From positions 57,686,778-57,750,777 of the forward strand of contig CM076848.1 of the NCBI GenBank assembly GCA_039519185.1: a stretch of 64,000 bases of DNA, in the 5' to 3' direction. This DNA comes from Astragalus membranaceus. Taxonomy: Eukaryota > Streptophyta > Magnoliopsida > Fabales > Fabaceae. Made by a program: the position numbers and the translations under genes. Shown in pieces: positions 9,340 to 19,695 of this stretch. Within the stretch, counting starts at the first letter, position 1; every line of letters starts with the position of its first letter. The notes under the pieces are model-generated. The model searched no databases, had not been told where the DNA came from, and saw only the letters and a list, made by a program, of their open reading frames with translations.

Positions 9340-12090
9340 TTCACATTTCATGCATTCATCGCGTGCCATCCAAAATCCTAATACTTCCCAATCAACCATT
9401 TCATATTATTGCTACATGTACCATAGCAGTTGGACTCAAACATTTCATTTACATCATCTTAATGTTTGCATTTCATAAAAGGAAAAGAACAACAAAAAAT
9501 CTTGCATCAAAGCATTGCATTTGCATCATACTTGCATATCATAATTTGTTCATTCATTCATTGCATAAAATAAGAGTTGTGATGAGAAGCGAGACGTTCT
9601 TGCGAAACAATCATCCTTTTTGAAAAAGTTTATCAAGGTGTTCCAAGGCACTCAGTTTTTCAAATCAATAGCTCATTTGCATTTCTTTCAAAAGCACTGC
9701 ATCCCATCCATTCTATGACAAAAGACTGAAATAGTGTGTCAAAGAAAAAAAGCAAATTTTTTAACTGATGCTAACTCTCTGTGAAGCATTCTTCTAATGA
9801 GCGTGCATGCTATGAGTACATTCTCTTGTTTGAGTCCGTTGGTTTTCCTCCCTTACCACAGTTTCCCGTCCAAGTCTAACCCCGCCCCGTCCACCCATAA
9901 AGTGCATATTCTCCCCATCAGTGCGTATTTGACTTTTGGTTCAAGTCCTCCATGCTGGGGCAAGTCTGTGATCATTAATTCCCCTTGATATTAAAACAGG
10001 GTTTAGTGATCACCAGGTAAGGATTCTTTCGCACCAAAAGTCAAGACATCAGTAGAGAACCAAAGATTTGCACTGAGAATACCACTCGGACCCAAAAGTT
10101 GGGGCATTCTCTTCACCACCCACACACCCTAGTCTTGGGAAAGTCTGTTCAAGGCCCATCCCATGTCACCCCAGTTGTCAATGTCATTCCAAAGCGGGGC
10201 AAATGCATCCTCATTCCTTCACCTCATTCATTCCCATAAAAAACCTCACCGGGGTAATTTCTCAACTCACTATCCTAAACAAGACATTGTCATTCTAATT
10301 GGGGCCAGCTTTGTCCTTGTTATGACTGGGGGCAACATCAAACTTTATGGGTTGGGACAAAATCTCTTTGGATCCACCTTCCCTTTCAAAAGCCAAAGCA
10401 TTCCCAATTCATCATCTTCTGCGCCCCTAGTTGTTGTCACCACAAGACAGGGGCAAACTATTCACTCATCAAAAACCTGAATTGGGGCAATCTTGTATCT
10501 CTTGGTCCCTCATAAGCTTCGGCAATAGCCATGTCGGTCATTCCTTCACTTGCCATAAAAGTCCATTCCAAGTTAACTGACTCACTCATTCACATTTGCA
10601 CCCCTATGCGTGCTTACTAGATAATGCTTCAAAGAGGGAGAACACAAGTTAGTCCTGCGATATTTAAGATTCAGTCGTCATTGGAAGGAAGAGAAAACAA
10701 GTGAGTTTTGTTTGTAAATAAAATCTTGAGAACACCGGAGTTTGAATCAAATTCCATTTTTTCTCAACAAAAAGGTCAATAATCATCTCAATCCCTTGCA
10801 TTCAAAGTCTCGCATCTCATCATCACAAAAATGTTTAATCATTCATATCCTCATGCATTTAGGCGTTCCATTTTGTTTATCATAGTTTGCATCGTGCCAA
10901 CATCATCATTTCATGAAAGGCAACAAAAAAGAAGCAGCGGATAAAAGCAAAAATCTTCCATCTCATTCCATCAAGCATCAAAGCATTGCATCATAAAAGC
11001 AAAAACACGTCATCCCATGTCATAACATTTGCATCCAAGCATTTCATTCACATCATATTCACATTCGCATTTCATGCTTTCATTGCATGTCATCCAAAAT
11101 GCCTATGTTTCCCAATCAACTATTTCATATCATGCATCAAAGTATTGCATTTGCATCCTCACATAGCAAAAAGAGCAAAAGAAAAAAACAACGATCAGAA
11201 AAAAGAAAGCTGATCAAAGAAAAAAAAAACAAAAAAAAAAACAAACAGTCAAAAAAAGCTGACAAAAGAAACGAAGAATCAAGAATAGCATCTCATTGCA
11301 TTCATCATTCCACTAAATCATCACATCGCATGCACTCACATTGCATGCACATGCATAACATGCCCTTGCATAACATGCACTCATACTCCATGCACTATTC
11401 CTTGCATCAACTGACGTATGCAGGTACCTCAATCCAGTGCGGCAGCATTGGTCATTTCAATCAATCAACCAACAGGATTCGTGAATCCCTTCAGGACCCA
11501 AGTGTCCCTTCAAAAGCAGACTTCACCTCGTATTCGAGCTGCGGGTAAGTCCTTCAGACCCCAAGTGGTCCTTCAGACTAGTTGTGTCAAGCCTAAGACA
11601 CAGCGGACGTCCTTCATAGTCAACATATCAGTTCCGGAGCTGATCTTGACCCATCATGGCCGCTCGAAGGCCCCCCTCAGACCGTTTTACTAGTACCATA
11701 GCTAGTAGCGCTCCTTCAGACCACGATGGTCCTTCAATTAAGGCCTAGGCAGCCTTCCAGACCCTGAGTGGTCCTTCAGAGCCTTAGTGCTCCTTCAGAC
11801 CCTGAGTGGTCCTTCAGAGCCTTAGTGCTCCTTCAGACCCTGAGTGGTCCTTCAGAGCCTTAGTGCTCCTTCAGATCCTGAGTGGTCCATCATTTTCTCT
11901 CTCGGTTAATGCACCAAGTGTTAACCATTCCCCGTTTGTTTTCAAGCCCATCTTTTCAAAAAAAAATATAAAAAGAAAAAGAGGAAAATTCGGGTTTCCC
12001 TAAGTAGACAAAATCGGTATAATTTCTGAATTCTTTATTTCTGTTTTGCCTCGGAATATGCTTCGGCCAATTCATATTCCTTATCAAAAT
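9340..12090 (+). mobile_element. Ogre element 1: region between pol and 3' LTR (5' part missing)
   Basis: This stretch lies directly upstream of a polypurine tract and LTR and has the layout seen in Ogre copy B between pol and LTR (58-59 kb): long untranslated sequence with phased CCTTCAGA repeats. No protease, RT or integrase coding remains here, so the element is 5'-truncated at about 9340, next to the left inverted repeat. CATTCATTGCATC-type simple motifs dominate 9340-11410. The open frames in this part are not conserved or domain-bearing. Confidence 0.6.
11757..11889 (+). repeat. Tandem array of a 19-bp unit in 38-bp dimers upstream of the Ogre polypurine tract
   Basis: Alternating CCTTCAGACCCTGAGTGGT and CCTTCAGAGCCTTAGTGCT units, each 19 bp, repeat about seven times; looser single units (CCTTCAGACC...) extend upstream to about 11480. 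Copy B carries the same kind of repeat in its equivalent region (57930-58370) with different unit sequence. Confidence 0.85.
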
Positions 12091-12109
12091 CCAAATAAAG
12101 AGGGGCAGC
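12091..12109 (+). other. Polypurine tract of Ogre element 1
   Basis: CCAAATAAAGAGGGGCAGC immediately precedes the LTR start TGTCATACCCC. In Ty3/gypsy elements this purine run resists RNase H and primes plus-strand DNA synthesis. The same AAAGAGGGGCAGC core precedes the LTR of copy B. Confidence 0.85.
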
Positions 12110-13200
12110 TGTCATACCCCAATTTTGTCCGGCTTAGGTCAAAACCCTAATTTTCAATCAAAAATAAATAAATCAAGTCTTAGCATTCATCCTAGAGGTT
12201 AGGAAGAGCATCATGCTCGCATCTTAGAAGTTCCCGAATGCATTTTAGGGTTAGAAAAGCATTGCATGGCATTTTAGAGCACTTTAGAGCATTTCTAGGG
12301 TTTCTAGGGTTTTTCCTAGGTTAAAGGGTATTTTGGTAATTTCACCAAAAAGACTTATTTTCTCATCATGCATGCATTTCTAGAGTTTTAGAGTCATCCA
12401 AAGGGTCTCAGGATCATTGTTAGAGTGGAAATGAAGTTTGGAGCAAAATTAGGGTTTTTGGGACCAAAAGGGCATTTTGGTCATTTCACTAAAATAAATA
12501 ATTTCTCGGTAAAAACCACTATGCATCTCTTGAGGAATTTATTTGAGTCCAAATGAGTGGAGTTGTGCATTTTTTTTGTGCATCATTGGAATATTTTTGG
12601 CATGAAATTCGGTTTTTGAACAAAAGGGTAAAATGGTCATTTCCTTTGGAGTGGGGTCAACAAATCAATTTTGGGATTGGTGAGATCATAAAATTCAGAG
12701 CCCAATCATTGAATCATGGGACATAGCCCAAAATGGCAAGAATCTAGAAGAATTATCTAGAAGGGAATAAGGAATATCCCTTTGAATTTTGAAAGGTCAA
12801 GTGTAGTACAATAGTACAAGTTGCAATTCCACTCACACTCTCTCCTTGGCTGCGAATTCCAGCCCCTTTTCCCCCATTTTTGATTTATTTTATTGGTTGC
12901 AAATTGTGTTTAAATCATGGCCTTCCATTCAAGTGTTAAATGCAATCCTCACCCTTCATTTGAATTAAAATGGCACTCTTGTAATAAGCTTCATGGAAAA
13001 ATACAATTTTGTAATTGAACTTATCCTTCACTCACCTCCTTAAGCTGCGCCCCTCAGCCCTCTCTCTCCTCACTTTGTGCTTTCTAATTGCCCCTAATCC
13101 ATGTGACATTTGATCTTGACCCTTGGTTCAAAATTTAGATGCAATCCTAGAGCACCATGGAAATCAAAATGACCTAGAAGCCCTTAATGATAAGTGAGCA

Positions 13201-13210
13201 CTATATATAT
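13201..13210 (+). promoter_or_regulatory. Probable TATA box of Ogre element 1 LTR
   Basis: CTATATATAT about 1.1 kb into the LTR, followed by a pyrimidine-rich leader with CCCTAGC. No other TATA-like run with such context is near. Position defines U3 as roughly 12110-13235. Inference from sequence only. Confidence 0.5.
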
Positions 13211-15832
13211 CTTCATATGATCAGCCCACACATCTTCTTAGCCTCACTCTCCATTCAAAAACCCTAGCACACCTCTTTTCTCTCCAAGGCCGTAGCCCCC
13301 CTCACCCCTCTCCTCCATTTTCTTTTCAACTTCCATCCACTAAATCACCTCAAACTCACTCCATATCCATATATCCTTTTCCTTTCATCTTTGATTCCAC
13401 ATTTACATCATCAAAGGGGCTGATCCTTCAAGGTTACGTGGTTGTTGTTGGTGATTTTTGAGGAGTGTTGGTGATTGGTTACTCTTGATCTTCATTTCTA
13501 CTCTTGTTTAGCTTGGAACTAAGGTATAACTTAAAACCCTTTGCATTTTCATCCACTTTCTTGCATCAAAATCCTTTTTCAACTTATATTTGCATCTCAT
13601 AACATCATTTAAATGTAGATTAGGGGCTGTTGTGGGTGAGAGTTGGCATCTCACCCACTAAATAAGTGTGTTCTTGTGACTATGTGTTGATTATGTGTTG
13701 TTCTTGTGATTTGCTCTTTGTTCATGCGATTTTCACCAAATAAAAATTTATTTTTCCTTACCTTTTTGCTTCGGCCTAGAGCCTCTCTTGTTGGATAACA
13801 TGTTTTCTTGCTTGTTTCTTGAGTTTTGATGGAATAAAATTGGTTAAGGTAGTCCTTCATGCTCTAAGGTTTGATAGTGTAGAATTAGGGTTTTTTATAC
13901 TTTTTGTTCCCTCTTGTTTTTGTGTTGAATAAATGATGAAATGATGATTGTTTGAGTGTGATATACATGTGTAGATCTTAGGGTTTATGTGCGTGTGTCT
14001 AATGATGTGATTCGGTTGCAAGAAATTTGTTGAATTTGAGCCTTATTGTGTATATGTATGTTTCGGCCATAAAGCCATTTTTGTGACCAATTTACTTACT
14101 CAAATTTGTTGTTTGATCTTGTTTGGTAAATTAATTGTTGTGAATTGTGTTTTTTTTACTTTTTACCTTTTAGTTTTTACCATTCACTTAAGTGTTACTA
14201 AATAGTAAAAACACATTTTCTTACCCTTTTTTACCTTTCACTTAAAACCCTAAAAACATTTTACCTTTTACTTTTACCATTTACCTTCACTTAAATAATT
14301 TACCACCTTCACTTAAATAAGTTACCATTTCATTAATAATTTACCTTTACTTTTTACCTTTCTTAAATTACAAAAAGACCCAAAACATTTTCTAGTTTAC
14401 ATTTATAACTTTTCAACTTTATAAAATCAACCCAAAAATACTTTTTACCACTTTTTCCTAAGACTCTAAAAACACCAAAACATTTCACCATTTCCTAAGA
14501 ATAAGGTAACTAATTTTTACCACTTTTTATGACACACTCTTACACACTTGCACTTAAATAAAACCTTATTCACTCTCTTGCATTCTCATTTGCTTGTATC
14601 TCTTGCATACTCTCTTGTTTTAATCTTCATGCCTTTTCATATATTCATATCTCTTGCATATTCATTTGCACTCTCACTTGTTAGTACCTCATGCATCCTT
14701 ACTTGTTTATACTTCTTGCATTCTCACATGTCCATTCATAATTAAATAACCATGCATCCTCACATGTCCATGCATTCTTGTATGCTCATGCATCTTTGTA
14801 TATACTCATTCTTGCATTCATCCTCACATGTCCATGCATTCATTAATCAAATGCTCATGCATTCTTGTATGCTCATACATCTTTGTATATACTCATTCTT
14901 GCATTCATTCTCAAATGTTCATGCATTTACATGCATCCATGCTTATCTAATCTAGCACATCATGATCACATGCTCATCCATTTAACTTAGACTATTTTAT
15001 GCCTATGATCAATTGTATTCTTTTGTTGTTGATGCATTTTAAATGTCTTGATTCAATTGTATGCCATTCCATCCATGTGTATGACCTCCTAATGAAGACG
15101 TAAGTCTACATGCATGTTGTAGCATAGAGTCATTAGGGTAAATACACCCCTTCCTACACACACACATTTGCTTTGAGAACTTCATCTTGCATCCTTGATA
15201 AGTGGATCTTTTGATCATATTGGCATGTTTAATCTCAGTTAGTGATCATCACGTTCATAATTGCTTGATTAGTGAATGTGTTTGTTTTTCATTCATTCAT
15301 GTCGCATCTTTTGGTTATGGACTCGGAGTTGGTTGAAATGTTCTACTTATTTTTCCGAAATCCTTTTCCAAATCATCTTTTTCTTAGAACTAATTTTCAA
15401 ATTAAATCAAATGATTTTTCAATAAAAAAACCTAAGGCATTTTTCTTAAATAAATCATTAGTCATCACTCGAAGCCTTTGCTTGTTTGATCGCTAATGAG
15501 GAGTTATTAGTGGTAGTCACTCGAAGCCTTTGCTTGTTTGGCTATCATGAAAGCTCCCACACCTTAACTAAAAAAATAAATAAATTCCAATTTCAAAAAC
15601 AATGCAATTACCACCAAGGCTCACCCTTTTTCAAAAATGATTTCAACAAAAAAGATAATAAAACGTTGTCACTTGTAGTCACTCGAAGCCTTTGCTTGTT
15701 TGATTACCGGTTTCAACTATTTTTTTTTCAAGTTAGTAATGAACGCCACTCGAAGCCGTTGCTTGTTTGGCATTCGTGAACACTCAAGTCTTATTTCCAA
15801 AAACACAAAAACATTTTCAAAACCAAAACCCG

Positions 15833-15990
15833 AGAACTACGTAGCTTTGATCCCTCTTCCAGAGAGGGTACGTAGGAGCGGGTCATAACCCGTCAAGCAC
15901 CCTTTTAAAAAACTTTTGTTCCCTAGAACTACGTAGCTTTGATCCCTCTTCCAGAGAGGGTACGTAGGAGCGGGTCATAACCCGTCAAGC
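15833..15990 (+). ncRNA. Structured LTR motif, two tandem copies (period 92 bp)
   Basis: Each copy reads ACTACGTAGCTTTGAT, then a predicted hairpin CCCTCT-TCCAG-AGAGGG, then TACGTAGGAG, then CGGGT-CATA-ACCCG, then GTCAAGC. Copies span about 15833-15898 and 15926-15990. The LTRs of copies A and B have the same frame of motifs with a different stem sequence (TCTCC/GGAGA). The region lies downstream of the TATA box and so should be in the transcript. A role in RNA dimerisation or packaging is speculation. Confidence 0.45.
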
Positions 15991-16428
15991 ACCCCTTTTA
16001 AAAATCTTTGTTTTGTTCCGCTTTTCAAAGATACCAAAAATACTTTTCTTCTCAATAAAACCGTTTCTCCAACGGAAATAAAAAGAAAGGAAGTAGAACA
16101 AAAATCATTTCAAGTCAACTTTTTCTAAGCCACACATCAAAGTTAATGGTTCCCTTTCGGTAGAAAGGAGGTGCGGGGTGCTAATACCTTCCCCGTACCT
16201 AACCGACCCCCGAACCTACATCTCTGTGTTTTCGAAAGACCATCCACCTTTTTCAAAAGACTTTTTCCAATGTTTTAGTCTTTAAAAATAAATATTGGTG
16301 GCGGCTTCAAAATTTTTCACGTTGTCAAACTGAGGAATCCTTAACCGAATTTTTCGGGGAGCAACAATATGTAATATAATTAATGGTGAAAAAATTAAAA
16401 TAACACATTAATTTATTTAAAAGATTTA

Positions 16429-16646
16429 TCAGATAATTACAAGGGTTTTACAAAAAAAATTAAAAGCAAAAAATAAAAGTTGTAGATGATGGCCAGTTCC
16501 ACATGGTGGTGCTCGCCCATTACGACGTGGGCGTTGTTGTGCTGCCGGTATTTCTTCTTTAGTCGGGGCAGAGGCAGGTGGTTGTTCGTATTGTTGATGT
16601 GATGAGGAACTAACACCGGCCTGCTCCTCCAACCTTTTAATTTCAT
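16429..16646 (-). pseudogene. C-terminal exon remnant ending RRNGRAPPCGTGHHLQ
   Basis: On the minus strand a short frame reads QPPASAPTKEEIPAAQQR followed by RRNGRAPPCGTGHHLQ and runs on to a stop at 16429. I associate basic tails ending in P-C-G-T-G-H with legume repeat-encoded proteins of the plant-mobile-domain / Mutator-associated type, but this is recollection and the domain itself is missing. Upstream (above 16650) nothing coding is seen, so it is a single decayed exon. It sits between an Ogre LTR and the right inverted repeat, which suggests it belonged to the enclosing element. Confidence 0.3.
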
Positions 16647-16803
16647 GGCGGAAAAAAATATATGGCCTTATAGAAGAGGTGTAAATCTAACGTGTTGAGT
16701 TTTGAAGTAGGACTTACGGATTTAAATTATATGTCTGCCAAATGCCAGAAATACACTAAAAACCAAGTTTTTTTGTGCCAAAAAGCCACGTACAGATCAG
16801 GGT

Positions 16804-16915
16804 CGTTTATAACTGTCGGCAAGATCTTGGCCGTAAAAAAGTGTCGGCAAGATCTTGGCCGTTTATAACTGTCGGCAAGATCTTGTCCGTAAAAAAGTGT
16901 CAGCAACATCTGGTG
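16804..16915. repeat. Four 28-bp units arranged as two 56-bp dimers
   Basis: Units start at 16804, 16832, 16860 and 16888 and share TGTCGGCAAGATCTTG; the first eight bases alternate between CGTTTATA and CGTAAAAA, so the period is 56 bp with a 28-bp half-period. The last unit is diverged. Confidence 0.9.
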
Positions 16916-17021
16916 CGTCCATCTTTATTTGTAGAAATGGGGGTCACAACAGAAACAACTGCCCTAACCGCAATCTAAACTAGTCACAACCCTTCATTAT
17001 TCCATTTTCTATCTGATTTTT

Positions 17022-17474
17022 GGCTAAAGTGCTCCCGGGGTCCCTTATCTTTATTTAAAGTAACGAATTAGTCCTTTATGTTTTTTTTGTCCCATATAAG
17101 TCCTTTATCTTTCAAATTTTTGACAAATAAATCCTTTTCCGTCAACCTCCATCCAACTTTGTTAACAGTGCTTATGTGGCGTGCTGACTCATTATTTGAT
17201 TAGGTGGCATGTCATTTTTATTTTTGTTTAGCTTTTATTTTTATTAAATTAAATTATATGCCACCTAAGCAAAAATAAAAATGACATGCCACCTAATCAA
17301 ATAATGAGTCAGCACGCCACATAAGCACTGTTAACAAAGTTGGATGGAGGTTGACGTAAAAGGATTTATCTGTCAAAAATTTGAAAGATAAAGGACTTAT
17401 TTGGGACAAAAAAAACATAAATGACTAATTCGTTACTTTAAATAAAAATAAGGGACCCCGGGAGCACTTTAGCC
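17022..17474. mobile_element. Mutator-type fold-back MITE with perfect 9-bp target duplication
   Basis: The two arms, about 200 bp each, are near-perfect inverted repeats starting GGCTAAAGTGCTCCCGGGG and separated by about 35 bp. Both flanks carry CTGATTTTT (17013-17021 and 17475-17483). A 9-bp duplication with very long inverted repeats is the signature of Mutator-like elements. There is no coding sequence. The near-perfect arms would transcribe into a long double-stranded RNA, a natural small-RNA source. Confidence 0.9.
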
Positions 17475-17667
17475 CTGATTTTTTTAATGTCGTACTAATT
17501 AAATAAATACAGTTATTTCCATATTTCTAGATAGCATCTAATTTTTTTTTATTTTTTTATCATTAATTATATAATTAACTTTGAATTAACAATATTAATT
17601 TTTTAAATTAATTTTCTAATTTTTTTAGGTTAAATAAAATTAATATAAAATAAAATAAGAAAACACA

Positions 17668-17780
17668 GTTGAGAAGTCTCACCGGTGGGAGGCGACTTCT
17701 CAACTACAAAAGCAAAAAAAATTAAAAATTTCATGTTGAGAAGTCGCATGGGTGGGGGCCCTAGTGGGGGCGACTTCTCA
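17668..17780. repeat. Cluster of GAGAAGTCGC palindromes beside the right inverted repeat
   Basis: GTTGAGAAGTC at 17668-17678 pairs with GACTTCTCAAC at 17694-17704; TTGAGAAGTCGC near 17734-17745 pairs with GCGACTTCTCA at 17770-17780. The same decamer appears as AGAAGTCGCC in the left arm at 9298. Short inverted motifs just inside element ends are often transposase-binding sites. Confidence 0.6.
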
Positions 17781-18052
17781 CCTAAGTTTAGAATGTGTTC
17801 TACTTTGGTATTTAATCTAAAAAATGTTTTATTTTGGTAATTTTATTTTTATTACAGTAGTTTTTTTTCCTGTTTTAGCTTTGCTGCTTCAAAAAGACTA
17901 GAAAAAAATTCTTAAAAGTCACAGCCACTTATGCAACCAAAGTTATCAAGCTAATACCCGTGAACTTTAATTGTTTTGTAGAGAAGAGAAGTAAGAAAGA
18001 GGGAACAAATACTCAACAAAACAAATACCAACATGTCATGCTCCTCCGTTTT

Positions 18053-19086
18053 TTTTTTTTTTTAAGCATCAGGCAGGAGACCCGAATTTATTAAAATAAA
18101 AACAATACAAAAAGCACAAGAGGGGACTAGGCCAAAACCCTTGGAAATAAGGACAATAAAGAGAGTCTAACAAAGACCTCTAAACTAAACAACCTTAGAC
18201 CACAATCGAGTCACCACACTCCAGACCACCGGCGGCGGGACCCAAGCCATCATCGCGAAGTCGTGCCACCGGCCAACACCGAGACAGCACCTAGCTTGAT
18301 CGAGGAAGTCGAGCCACCAACCACCACCGCGGTATTGCTCCCTCAGCCAACACTGAGGCACAATCAAGCAGAATCGCGAGCGACAGGGAAAGGGCCCACA
18401 CCGAAATGGGGGGAGGCGAGACTGCGGGTCCAAATTTCGTGACGACAGCCACCAATGCCAAACCAGAAACAGTCAGCATCTACGAACCAACGCAACAGTC
18501 CCAAACCAGAAACAGTCAGCATCAATGCAATCCGAACAGCAACGCAACCGAACCCAAACCAGAAACCCACGACTCGAACCCGAACGCAACCCAGAGCTTC
18601 AACCACCGCCGGATCCGAACCAGACGGACGCAGGGAGGAGGCTCAGGCGGTGGTGGGACAGGAACAACCACCGCAGGGGGAGAGACCCACAGCACCCAAT
18701 AGATCCGACTCCGAACAACAAATCCGAACCAGAGCGCACCGAAGCTAGCATCAACACCAGCCACAGCGTACGGAACCACCCAACCCACGACCTTCGCAGG
18801 GGGGACCACCACACGCGGAGCAATCGCCGGGGAGAACGCACCGAATCGTACAGCGACTGCAATCGGAACTGACAGATTCGAATCCACCTTCGCAGGGGCG
18901 ACGACTGCCGTCTCCGGAAAAAGCCACTCGTCGCGAAACCAAGGGTCTTCAACGGTTGGCCGCCCAGTCAGCTGGAGCAGATCGGCCGGTGCAGGCACGG
19001 CGGCCGCCACGGCGTAGGACAACCCATCTCTAGGGTTCGCAGCCTCTCTCTCTCGAGAGAGGATCTGTATCATATTCCTCCCGAGA
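18053..19086 (-). mobile_element. GC-rich retroposed segment with poly(A) and 17-bp target duplication
   Basis: The insert is flanked by TCATGCTCCTCCGTTTT at 18036-18052 and 19087-19103. Its minus-strand 3' end has an AATAAA-like TTTTAATAAATTCGGG segment and a poly(A) run (T run on the plus strand at 18053-18063). It is strongly GC-rich (18.2-19.05 kb) against an AT-rich background. A minus-strand open frame of about 190 codons (18522 upward to the insert edge) is rich in V, A, P, R and W and has no domain I recognise. The 3' tail (GGTTTTGGCCTAGTCCCCTC) resembles LINE tails. It is either a truncated or non-autonomous LINE derivative or a retrocopied transcript. Confidence 0.75.
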
Positions 19087-19091
19087 TCATG

Positions 19092-19364
19092 CTCCTCCGT
19101 TTTCAAATATAAGCAAAATATATCAACTTTTTCTTGTTACTAAATATAAGCAAGTCAAAGTTTTTTTACTTAATATGTCAACTTTACCCCTTTTTATGAC
19201 ACTACTTTTGCTTTTATCAAGACACACAACTTTTTATTACACTACTTTTACTTTTACCAATATAAGAATAAATAGGGGTATTATAGAAATAATATTTCTT
19301 TTTCTAACTTTTCTTAAAGAATGTGTCTAGCCGCTATTTGCTTATAATTGAAAACGGACAGACT
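19092..19364. mobile_element. Stowaway-like MITE, split by the retroposed segment
   Basis: Left end CTCCTCCGTTTTCAAATATA AGC and right end GCTTATAATTGAAAACGGAC form imperfect inverted repeats of about 25 bp, close to the Stowaway terminus CTCCCTCCGTTT. The retroposed segment entered within the left terminus, duplicating it (18041 and 19092). TA duplications are not clear, so the family call is tentative. Confidence 0.5.
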
Positions 19365-19695
19365 ACTTATAGTATGATACTATTATATTATTATTAGTGG
19401 AGCATATCAATTCAGACCATTGAGATCATAAATCACTTAAAAATTAATTTATTTTTTGGAAGAACTTAAAAAAGATAATAAAACATCTATCTCACTTTCC
19501 TAGCTAGCTCCTGGTTAATGTCATATTAGAAAATCTTACAGAAAAGAATTTCCATGTCTTGTTTCCGAGTCTCAGTTTGCAATATATTAATTAACTGAAG
19601 CTACAATTGCGAAATAAAATAGCCAAAATATATAGTACATAAAATAAAACTGACGATACCATTGACACAACCATTGGTGGGGTTCCATCTATAAA

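Larger units (their letters stand above)
12110..16366 (+). mobile_element. 3' LTR of Ogre element 1 (about 4.26 kb)
   Basis: Starts TGTCATACCCC directly after the polypurine tract and ends GGGGAGCAACA at 16366. Its last 250 bp (GTGCGGGGTGCTAATACCTT, CGACCCCCGAACC, AATAAATATTGGTGGCGGC) match the ends of the LTRs at 50 kb and 54.7 kb. Length is in the range known for Ogre LTRs. It contains a TATA box near 13201, a CATGCATCCTCACATG-type simple repeat at 14500-14960, four CACTCGAAGCC...TTGCTTGTTTG copies at 15467-15775, and two 92-bp copies of the structured motif. The partner 5' LTR is absent, so divergence dating is not possible. Confidence 0.85.
9199..17873. mobile_element. Probable DNA element with about 105-bp terminal inverted repeats, enclosing Ogre sequence
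   Basis: Sequence 9199-9308 (GCGGGAAAAAACAACTGTA ... ACCAAAGTAGAACACATT ... AGAAGTCGCCC) is repeated in inverted orientation at 17767-17873. The arms share ACCAAAGTAGAACACATT exactly and the rest with drift. Inside the right arm are an Ogre LTR, a short minus-strand coding remnant (16429-16646), GAGAAGTCGC palindromes and tandem repeats. I infer an old inverted-repeat element into which other elements inserted. No target duplication was recognised, and pairing of two independent solo arms is an alternative. The left arm contains an 80-bp-spaced partial duplication (CCCAAAAAATAAAAAAATAC at about 9220 and 9306). Confidence 0.45.

Noticed and set aside
9363..12003. Several frames of 60-150 codons (H/S/K-rich) upstream of the Ogre 1 LTR
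   Set aside because: They lie in the untranslated region between pol and LTR, are made of CATTGCATC-type repeats and match no gag, pol or ORF1 part.
18406..18872. Plus-strand frames rich in N, Q, T, P and R in the GC-rich segment
   Set aside because: Orientation opposite to the poly(A) of the insert; composition is what GC-rich DNA gives in any frame.
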